Assembly (NCBI GenBank): GCA_020632575.1
Contig: JACKFH010000011.1
Coordinates: forward strand, 1 to 64,000
Length of the DNA stretch: 64,000 nucleotides
Reading direction: 5' to 3'
Source of the DNA: Candidatus Omnitrophota bacterium
GTDB taxonomy: Bacteria; Hinthialibacterota; Hinthialibacteria; OLB16
In this document: piece after piece, positions 58,301-64,000 of the stretch
Layout: the number at the start of each line of letters is the position of its first letter
Position numbering within the stretch: position 1 is the stretch's first letter
Program-made: the position numbers and the translations under genes
Notes under the pieces: model-generated
What the model was told of the DNA's origin: nothing
The model's database searches: none
Seen by the model: the letters and a program-made list of their open reading frames with translations, nothing else

Positions 58301-61300
58301 AGTCCCCGCGAACACGGTCAGGAAGGCCCCAATCAGTCCGCCCAAATAACTTCGAGTCAGGTTGAAAACGATTCCGAAGACCAGGCAGAAAACGAAGGCT
58401 GGGATGGTGGCGACCGCCAGGTTGTAAGTGTATTCCGGCGGGACCCCCAACCATTTGCCAAGTAGACCGTAGCAGAGGTGACCATAGTGGTAGTAGTTGA
58501 TGGTTTCGCCCGCGTACCAAGGGTCGATTGCCGGAAAGGTTTTGGCGCGGTAGGCGGCGTTCACAAAGGCGATGTTCATCGGTTTCTCGCCCTGGTAAAT
58601 GTCTGGGTTGGACATTTTCAGGTAGACAAAAAAAGCGAAGACCACGAAGAAGGTCGCCTCGATGACCACCATCCGTTTCCAATTCAATTTCAAGTATTCG
58701 ATCATTTGGGGCCGGGCGCGGAAGAAACAGACGACAGCAACCGCTAACCAGAAGAGGAAACAGAGGGTGGTGGCCAGACGAGTGTTTTCCCAGAAACCGA
58801 GACTCGTCCCGAGCCAGGAGGCGTAAGTGATCGAGAGGAAGCCGATCATCCGGGAGGCTGAGAGTCCTCCATCGGGGAGACTCCGGAAGAGTTGGAACGA
58901 GATCGGCCAGAAAACCCACCCGAGAAGGAGAATCCCCAAGATCCATCGTTCCAAGGCATAGGTGGCCGGCTCGGCGAGGATCGAACGGTTTTCATTGGCG
59001 GTTAGGATCTGCTCTTGAGTCAGGTCCTCAATCCACTGCGGCGGGTGAAGTATGCGGTTGAGGATTTCGGCGTCATCCAGCTCCTCGAATTTCTCGAAGA
59101 CATGGACGGTCGGATGGTCGTAGAGGGAAAGAGATTCATCGGCGAGTTCGAATCGAATCGGAATCCCGAGCACCGTCACCGGTTCGGAAAAAGTCTTGAC
59201 CAGACGGAAACCGAGATTCCCGCCGAACAGGGATTTGTAGAAACGGACGCGATTCGGCCCCTCCTCGGGCGCTTGGAGGAAAGCGCCATAGTTTCGTTTG
59301 GAGGAAAAGCAGTAGTAATCGGCCCATTCCAACCGGTTGGCCACAGTGCTGAGGTGTTGGGGAGTGTCGGAATGAATCGGGTTAGTGGTCTGATGGACAA
59401 AATTCCTCATCACGCCCGGGTCAGTGGGGACCGGGTCATCCCAGACCTCGGTGGCGACATGGCTCCCCTGTTTGACCTCGTCCTGAAACCAGTCGGAGGC
59501 GCGCTCCCAGGGGTGGGTTCCGGTGTAGACTTTGACATATGCGAGCGAGTAAAGGGCGCTCCAAATCACAGTGAGGACACATGCGCCCGCAAAGACCCTC
59601 GAAAACCGAAATCCTCGCGTTCCCTCGGCGCGGCGGCGTTCTCGCATCCTCAGATAGGCGATGACCGCGACGGCGAAAGCCGCCGCCCAGAGGCAGAAGA
59701 AGGGGAGTTGCGGTGTCAGGTATCTCGGGAACTTGGTGTGAAAGAGGTGAGTGGTGAAAAAGTTCGGGATCATCCAGCCGAGGATGACCCACTCGGTCCA
59801 GGTCGGGCGATAAAAGGGTTTGCCGAAACCATAGAAAAGACCGAACAAACAGAGAAGACCGAGGGGGATGCCCATTCCCCAGAAGATGAGGTTCTTCCAT
59901 TGGTAGTAGAACGGAATCGTGTTTGAGTACTGCCGGGTCCAAGGAACCCCGCCCTCGAGCGCCATGTTCCGTTGTTCGGTGACATCTCTCCAGTAACGGC
60001 TGCCTCCGATGGCGAGCCAATCCTGGTTTGCTTTGTTGACATTGTGGTAATCGAGCCAACCGAAGCGAATTCCAATCTTGCCGGTGTAGTCCTCGATAGA
60101 TTCGCCCCACTCCAAGAATTTGGTTCGGATTTTTTGCGGAACAATTTTAGGCCCGGCCTCGAAGTTGAGGTGGATGAACGAAAGGGTGGTCGGATTCGAG
60201 GGAGCGGTTGAGGTTGCGTTTCGAGCCTCTCGAGGGACTGGAGGGTAGTCGAGATAACCGAAGGGCTGGGTGAAAAAGGTGACCGCCCAAATGAGGACAA
60301 AGGAGACCAGCCCGATCAGTTTGAGATGCGCCGCGAAGCCGACATTGCGCCAGGAGAAGAATCGAATGCGCGGACGATGCCGCCAGTAAGCGAGGGCGAG
60401 GGCCATGAACCAGGGGATGAAAAGGAGGATCGAGCCAAATTTGGTCGACATCCCGATCCCGATCCAGATCGACGCCGCCACAATTGACCGCCATCGTCTG
60501 CCCCAGGTTTCAGCATCGAGGAAAACCACCAGCGAGTAAATCGCGGCGACGCAGAAGAACCCTTGGAGGACATCGAAGGTAAAGTAGTGACTCAACTGAA
60601 GATGGAGCGCGGTGAAGGTGAGAAGAATCGCCGCAAAGAGACCGACCCTCCGAGAGTAGATTCGGGCCCCAATGCGGTAGAGGTAAAAAATGGTGGCCAC
60701 GCCCGCCAGCCCGGAAAGCGGTCGTGCGAGGACTCCCCAGTTCTGGTAGCTCCATTCGGGACCCTCTGTCCCTAAAGTGAAGCAGTGTCCGGCGAGAATG
60801 TAAGCGATCACGGCAAAGGCCGACCAAGCCATCAAGAAGGCGCCTGTCTTCCAAGATGAAAGTTCCCAACCCGGTCGCCACCTCGCGAGCAGATAAAAGA
60901 GGATCCAGACAAGGAAAGTGAAAAAGAAAACCTCAAAGGAAAGATTCAGGATGCGGCCCCGCGCTTGATCCGGGGAAAACGAGTTGAAAAGTTTTGAGAG
61001 GCCAAACAGGACGTAGTATGGGAAGGACCCATAGTTGTACGAATCGAGATTCATCCCGCTGTTGGGGTTTAAGAAATTGACCGAGTAGATCCGTTTCCAA
61101 TATCCGAGGAGGGATTCATCCTCACCGCGTTCGGTTTCCTCCCATTCGAGACGACCGGTTTTGTCATAGACGCTGCGCTCATCCGGGTGGGCGTACATCC
61201 CTCGGTGCGACCGCGGAGCGCCCGATCCCCAATCATCGCCACGCAGGCGTAGATAGCCCCCCACAAGCAGGCACAGGAGGAGGCCCGATAGGCAGATCAG

Positions 61301-61315
61301 CCGATTCGAATTCAT
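55343..61315 (-). CDS. Giant GT-C glycosyltransferase / DUF2298 / NHL-propeller membrane protein
   Basis: 1990 residues from ATG 61315, overlapping the PfpI gene by ATGA. Part 1 (about 1-820): a GT39/ArnT-like GT-C domain with membrane helices, an acidic HPDERS motif at residues 43-48 after the first helix, GSFPYYVLFGLSKL, and a luminal stretch. Part 2 (about 840-1560): a second multi-helix domain with NPDIYQGEKPMNIAFVNAAY and PAIDPWYAGETINYYHYGHL, matching DUF2298 (the Chlor_Arch_YYY family). A soluble stretch (about 1560-1690) follows. Part 3 (about 1690-1990): an NHL/SMP-30 propeller with repeats such as YREPRGLVVSSSGEVLIADS, MNNRVQAFDPKGNLKWI and FKEPRDLAVDDEGQVYVLDT. Probably transfers lipid-linked sugars outside the membrane, with the propeller as a binding module. 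Fusion of all three parts in one protein is rare. Confidence 0.88.
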   Translation of the reverse strand: MNSNRLICLSGLLLCLLVGGYLRLRGDDWGSGAPRSHRGMYAHPDERSVYDKTGRLEWEETERGEDESLLGYWKRIYSVNFLNPNSGMNLDSYNYGSFPYYVLFGLSKLFNSFSPDQARGRILNLSFEVFFFTFLVWILFYLLARWRPGWELSSWKTGAFLMAWSAFAVIAYILAGHCFTLGTEGPEWSYQNWGVLARPLSGLAGVATIFYLYRIGARIYSRRVGLFAAILLTFTALHLQLSHYFTFDVLQGFFCVAAIYSLVVFLDAETWGRRWRSIVAASIWIGIGMSTKFGSILLFIPWFMALALAYWRHRPRIRFFSWRNVGFAAHLKLIGLVSFVLIWAVTFFTQPFGYLDYPPVPREARNATSTAPSNPTTLSFIHLNFEAGPKIVPQKIRTKFLEWGESIEDYTGKIGIRFGWLDYHNVNKANQDWLAIGGSRYWRDVTEQRNMALEGGVPWTRQYSNTIPFYYQWKNLIFWGMGIPLGLLCLFGLFYGFGKPFYRPTWTEWVILGWMIPNFFTTHLFHTKFPRYLTPQLPFFCLWAAAFAVAVIAYLRMRERRRAEGTRGFRFSRVFAGACVLTVIWSALYSLAYVKVYTGTHPWERASDWFQDEVKQGSHVATEVWDDPVPTDPGVMRNFVHQTTNPIHSDTPQHLSTVANRLEWADYYCFSSKRNYGAFLQAPEEGPNRVRFYKSLFGGNLGFRLVKTFSEPVTVLGIPIRFELADESLSLYDHPTVHVFEKFEELDDAEILNRILHPPQWIEDLTQEQILTANENRSILAEPATYALERWILGILLLGWVFWPISFQLFRSLPDGGLSASRMIGFLSITYASWLGTSLGFWENTRLATTLCFLFWLAVAVVCFFRARPQMIEYLKLNWKRMVVIEATFFVVFAFFVYLKMSNPDIYQGEKPMNIAFVNAAYRAKTFPAIDPWYAGETINYYHYGHLCYGLLGKWLGVPPEYTYNLAVATIPAFVFCLVFGIVFNLTRSYLGGLIGAFLTVFAGTLKSVIQMASLLPNGPQDPKIFRERYEATGLYDYFVAVWEQIKLTLLKIGFLFWHSPIWEKVSLAWRSVWNPDAMAQADQQRLANFYDFDKYFWKLSRVTKSSVANEFPVWTHVFADFHAHQLIMPIGMVLVSLLVAYSIRQSGYWRLKGLGALPEARNLYGGSITSAFQILFISLLLGMVFITNGWDYPALLGLTLFTFLMVFIYSGGDWWRANRFGFGRYLVRMNIWGRGIKRLTIGKFGFIQNVVLLPIVVIALSYFLFYPFHRYFHPPKRVAGIGWMHQAASGWTTPYEFLQIFGIPLLILIPILITWLWRWGTASKWGGLKVFLTLILSLAASIGLVKYFSGLTLKSFDPASLESPPSIRDSLIYWQWVDSEIAYLVFGVALFIGLLLLPGIFARRSRYETRWACLLLAVGFAIIAGCEVVYINEGWSAPLHRWNTVFKFHLQAWHFIGLGIGCFLGLWFQRNPETPGVVARSAGRFFRYAIGYPILLFSLYLAVLFPLILPYFTGYGGGFTIRSRQIEGDFTLDGLNFLRHKHPDYAAVVDFLRAETEGQPTIVEVNGESYHHDRGWIATHTGLPTLIGWPHHVRERDHPPEPRIELVKTIYNSTNRERVRDILRDNKVRFVILGPTERKFFTSIQGLRKFDEWNDLFYPVFRSNIEEPGVTLYGVHPAYQLSEDWTPPGGSEAAFTFFEKESGRPLLRGAAGFGGGEYREPRGLVVSSSGEVLIADSMNNRVQAFDPKGNLKWILGEQGEQIGEFKEPRDLAVDDEGQVYVLDTWNARVQVFSPTGDIVMDYPVPGGSNGIAVGSVPLAVFDRESKDLEIPDAPLLGATMTFIANTAGRNIVVVNKNGEQTQTWGAGKLVEPVDVEITSKGLAVADARAKKVSWYDGRGRFLNEWEIPTETTGDQTNELKLAWDERRKLLLVTDPTHDKLFVYSEKGDIILDTTVEGGPSGVGVTRDGRVFIAAKREGKILLVPVPTKR

Positions 61316-61869
61316 CCGTTGTGATGGACCGCCTGAATAAATTCTCTCATCCACTGCGGGTTGTCCGGCCAAGCTCGCGCGGTGATCAAATTCTCATCGA
61401 TCACCACCGCCTCATCGATGAAGGTCCCGCCGGCGGTTTCGATATCGCAGGCGAGTTCCGGATAAGCCGCGCACTTCCTGCCGGACAAGACTCCCGCCTT
61501 GGCGAGAAGCAGTCCCGCATGACAGGTGCCGGCAACCGGTCTTCCGGATTCGATGAACGCCTTGACCCAATCGGCGACTCCGGGGGCGTTTCGTATGTAC
61601 TCAGGAGCTCGCCCGCCGGGGATCACCAATCCATCGAAGTCGGAGGGTTTGGTGTCGGTGATCGCCACCTCAGCCTCGATCCGGTATCCGAGTTTTTCGG
61701 TGTAGGTTTCCATTTCCGGTCCGAAATCATGGACCACGGTCTGGAGGGTCTTCTTATTGGGCGCGGCGACAGTCGCTTTCCAGCCCTCCTCCTGGATCCG
61801 GTGGAGGGGGTAGAAAACCTCCAGGGCTTCGGCGGCGTCCCCGGTCAAAATCACAATGTTTTTGGACAT
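61312..61869 (-). CDS. DJ-1/PfpI family protein
   Basis: 185 residues from ATG 61869 with AAGGAGG five bases upstream; the longer frame has a non-homologous extension. Flavodoxin-like fold with IVILTGDAAEALEVFYPLHRI, LVIPGGRAPEYIR and the nucleophile elbow GTC116-HAGLLLAKAG. Cys116 and His117 are the family residues; Glu in the first helix is also present. Members are proteases, deglycases or chaperones. It is the first gene of the four-gene overlapping operon and is probably soluble; a role in stress or in processing of the giant protein is open. Confidence 0.9.
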   Translation of the reverse strand: MSKNIVILTGDAAEALEVFYPLHRIQEEGWKATVAAPNKKTLQTVVHDFGPEMETYTEKLGYRIEAEVAITDTKPSDFDGLVIPGGRAPEYIRNAPGVADWVKAFIESGRPVAGTCHAGLLLAKAGVLSGRKCAAYPELACDIETAGGTFIDEAVVIDENLITARAWPDNPQWMREFIQAVHHNG

Positions 61870-62058
61870 TTTCGCCTCCTTGGGTCGGTTCGGGATATCC
61901 AAGAATCCCGTAAGTTACGAAGATAAAGGTTCATGTGATCTTGAATAGACCCTCCCGCGAGAATGCCAGGATTGAACTCGGGAGCGGGTGTGGACTTTGC
62001 CGATGTGAATTGAGTACGCTTCCAGGCATTGATTTTTCATGGGAGAATCGTTTTTTCA

Positions 62059-63462
62059 ATGAACGCTTCGACACCCCTGTTTATTGTTCTGCTCAACCAC
62101 TGGCGGGCGATCGCGTTCGGGACAGTGGCATTGGCCGTTTTGGCGGCGGTGGGCTCCCTGTTTTTGCCGAAGGGGTATCAGGCGGGTTGTCTGGTTTTGG
62201 TCACCCCTCCGAAAACCGCCTCGGAGTTGAAACTGGCTCCGAACCCAATTCACATGAAAACCGCCTATTCGCTCGCCAATTCCGATTATGTGCTGCAACG
62301 AACGCTCGACATTCTAGTCGCCCAAAGGTCCTTGATCGAAAAGGTGATGGAGTCGATCCAATCGGAGGAGGGGGGGAGCAAGAGTCCGCAGTGGAAGGCG
62401 CTGGCTCGACTGGAACCCTCGCAAATTTCGAAACGTTTGGATCTCGATTCGGCGGATTCGGTTTCCGACCTTTGGGAGGACCTTCCGCCAATTGATCTTC
62501 TCCCGGGCTTTCTGGAATTGGATACGGACTACGTCGCTTCGCTCGATCCCATCCTTTTCAAGAAACACCTCTCCTCTCGGATCCGCACCTCTCTGGAGAA
62601 CATGCATCAGGTCGAATATCAACCTGTTTTGAGTCTGCAGGCCGAATGGGAGACCCCGACCGGCGCGGCCTTGGTGGCCTTTGCCTGGGGTCAGGTGCTG
62701 ATTCGAACGATTAGAGAGCAATATCTCGAACCCACCCTGGAACTTCAGGAGAGGTTCGCGAGGAAGATCGAAGGAATTCGACAGCAAGCGACCGAGATCT
62801 CTCAACGGATCGAGGAGATCAAGAAGGAGAATTCGTTCGAGGACCTGGAGGCCCAAAAGAGAAAGGGATTGGTCCAACTGTATGGAGCGGTCGAAAGGAT
62901 CTCCCCGGAGGAAGTGTTGCCCGCCAGCAAAGAGGAGAAGGAAAAACCGCCTCTGCTCTCACTCGCCGAGAATCTCTCCGAGGACCTCGACCAGATCCGT
63001 TGGAGTTTTCAAAACTCGGAGTCGCTGCTCAAGCGAAGACAAGTCCTTCAAGAAAGACTAAGCGCGAGCACCGACCACGACGAGATTCTCCGCCTACGCG
63101 GAGAGATCGCCGACATTGACCAGGAGATGGCCTCTCTGGAGAAGGAAGTCGCGACCGCTCATCAACAGTTGTATGAAGCCTACGCTTCCATCGCCGAGCT
63201 GGAAGTGGATCGGGAACTGGCGGACGAAATGTCGGAACACCTGGGACGGACTGGGGCGTTCGAGGCGATGAATGTAAATTATGACGAGATGCTTGGGGTT
63301 CGGATGATGTCGACCCCCACACCCCCAAGGACGCCGGTCTCTCCGGTGATCTGGGAGAATGCGCTCCTGTTTGGATTGTTCGGTTTCGTTCTGGTCTGCT
63401 TGATGACCATAGCCAGCAACACGTTGCTGAGGATACCTGCCGAAAGGTTTGGATGGGAATGA
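62059..63462 (+). CDS. Wzz-like polysaccharide chain-length determinant
   Basis: 467 residues from ATG 62059 (GGGAGA is 12 bases upstream; the longer frame starts at TTG). Two membrane helices near the ends (about 18-40, FGTVALAVLAAVGSLFLP; about 430-452, ALLFGLFGFVLVCLMTIAS) enclose a large periplasmic region of long coiled coils (about 210-390). TPTPPRTPVSP before the second helix is the Pro-rich motif typical of Wzz/PCP co-polymerases. There is no C-terminal tyrosine-kinase domain. It controls polysaccharide length. It overlaps the glycosyltransferase gene by ATGA and diverges from the PfpI operon. Confidence 0.85.
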   Translation: MNASTPLFIVLLNHWRAIAFGTVALAVLAAVGSLFLPKGYQAGCLVLVTPPKTASELKLAPNPIHMKTAYSLANSDYVLQRTLDILVAQRSLIEKVMESIQSEEGGSKSPQWKALARLEPSQISKRLDLDSADSVSDLWEDLPPIDLLPGFLELDTDYVASLDPILFKKHLSSRIRTSLENMHQVEYQPVLSLQAEWETPTGAALVAFAWGQVLIRTIREQYLEPTLELQERFARKIEGIRQQATEISQRIEEIKKENSFEDLEAQKRKGLVQLYGAVERISPEEVLPASKEEKEKPPLLSLAENLSEDLDQIRWSFQNSESLLKRRQVLQERLSASTDHDEILRLRGEIADIDQEMASLEKEVATAHQQLYEAYASIAELEVDRELADEMSEHLGRTGAFEAMNVNYDEMLGVRMMSTPTPPRTPVSPVIWENALLFGLFGFVLVCLMTIASNTLLRIPAERFGWE

Positions 63463-64000
63463 ACGATACCCAACGGGCCTTGAAAGCATCGGTGATCATC
63501 CCGATGTACAACGCCGCCTCGGATATTCCCAACCTCCTGGAGGCTTTGGCGGCTCAAACCGTGATCCCCGAAGAGGTCATCCTGGTGGACGATGGCTCGA
63601 CCGACGGGTCGGTCGACACCGCCGAGGAGTGGCGCGGCAATCATCCGGAATACCCCATTCGAATCCTCAAGCAGGAGAATCGGGGGCCTGCCAAGGCACG
63701 GAACTACGGGGCCGACGAATCGATCGGAGAGATCCTGATCTTCACCGATAGCGATTGCCTCCCGGATCCCGGGTGGGTCGAGGGGATGACGGCGCCCTTC
63801 AGCGACCCGTCGGTGGTGGGGGTCCAGGGCGTTTACCAATCCCGACAGACCGAGGCGATGGCGCGGTTCGCGCAACTGGAGATCGAGGATCGGTATCGTC
63901 GGATGCGAAAAAATCCGACCATCGATTTTATTGGAACGTATTCGGCCGCCTATCGAAAGTCGGTGTTCATGGAGCAGGGGAAGTTTGACGATCGTTTTCC
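63459..64000 (+). CDS. Family 2 glycosyltransferase (cut by window edge)
   Basis: ATG 63459 overlaps the Wzz-like stop (ATGA) and the frame is open to the right edge, giving 180 codons. GT-A fold: ASVIIPMYNAASDIPNLLEAL, VILVDDGSTDGSVD (nucleotide site), NRGPAKARNYG, ILIFTDSDCLPDPGWVEGM with the D-x-D metal motif, GVQGVYQS and FIGTYSAAYRKSVF. It adds a sugar during polysaccharide assembly; the length of the C-terminal part is not known. With the chain-length determinant this marks the start of an exopolysaccharide or O-antigen locus beyond the window. Confidence 0.92.
   Translation, partial: MNDTQRALKASVIIPMYNAASDIPNLLEALAAQTVIPEEVILVDDGSTDGSVDTAEEWRGNHPEYPIRILKQENRGPAKARNYGADESIGEILIFTDSDCLPDPGWVEGMTAPFSDPSVVGVQGVYQSRQTEAMARFAQLEIEDRYRRMRKNPTIDFIGTYSAAYRKSVFMEQGKFDDRF

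Overview
The window is a gene-dense chromosomal segment from a Gram-negative-type bacterium. Signal peptides, probable outer-membrane and periplasmic proteins, pseudopilins and a Wzz-like protein all point to a diderm. Codon use is rich in GAT/TCG/GAG and GC content is moderate to high (estimated by eye). DUF3300/DUF2950, DUF502, a sulfatase with its own maturase, paired type IV pseudopilins, a GH95-like enzyme and a giant DUF2298/NHL membrane protein suggest an uncultured environmental lineage of the PVC/FCB/Sumerlaeota/Hydrogenedentota kind. The LexA operator resembles the one I recall for Fibrobacter. The phylum is inference; no rRNA is present.

Layout. Positions 1-3.9 kb (minus): the N-terminal part of a Fic protein cut by the left edge, then a PerR-like regulator followed by an exported catalase-peroxidase KatG. 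4-7.7 kb (minus): a three-gene operon of helical/coiled-coil proteins, the middle one membrane-anchored and DUF6384-like. 7.9-10.5 kb (minus): the DUF3300-DUF2950 pair. 10.7-14.1 kb (minus): DUF502 membrane protein, formylglycine-generating enzyme and sulfatase. 14.6-19.3 kb (minus): a DUF2490-like outer-membrane protein, then an operon of a hydrolase-fold protein, ApbE and DoxX, the last two coupled by a TTGA overlap. 19.5-26.7 kb (plus): a B12-type radical SAM enzyme and the complete 2-oxoglutarate dehydrogenase cluster sucA-sucB-lpdA. 27.4-31 kb (minus): an M50 protease with a DUF2330-like partner, and two tandem pseudopilins. 31.4-39 kb (plus): a small protein, a GH95-like hydrolase, a second secreted glycosidase-like protein and polyphosphate kinase.

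39-43.7 kb: an ExeA-like secretion ATPase (minus), a TPR/membrane protein pair (plus) and an NtrC-type regulator (minus). 43.9-48.4 kb (plus): a 1067-residue Asp-box/Ig-like membrane-anchored protein and serS. 48.6-50.8 kb: lexA with a recognisable operator on its promoter, tRNA-Ile(GAU), and a PrpB-like lyase, followed by a remnant of a pseudopilin C-terminus. 51-53.6 kb (minus): two secreted carbohydrate-related proteins. 53.7-61.9 kb (minus): four genes joined by three ATGA overlaps (PfpI/DJ-1 protein, 1990-residue glycosyltransferase/DUF2298/NHL protein, small membrane coiled coil, sigma-54 response regulator with a GAFTSA loop). 62-64 kb (plus): a Wzz-like protein overlapping a family-2 glycosyltransferase, the start of a polysaccharide locus that leaves the window.

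The best candidates for undescribed systems are the 61.9-53.7 kb overlapping operon and the 7.7-4.0 kb coiled-coil operon. No CRISPR array, prophage or insertion sequence was seen. Two different palindromic repeat elements lie between genes. Starts were re-chosen wherever a Shine-Dalgarno sequence or operon overlap supported a different codon from the longest reading frame.
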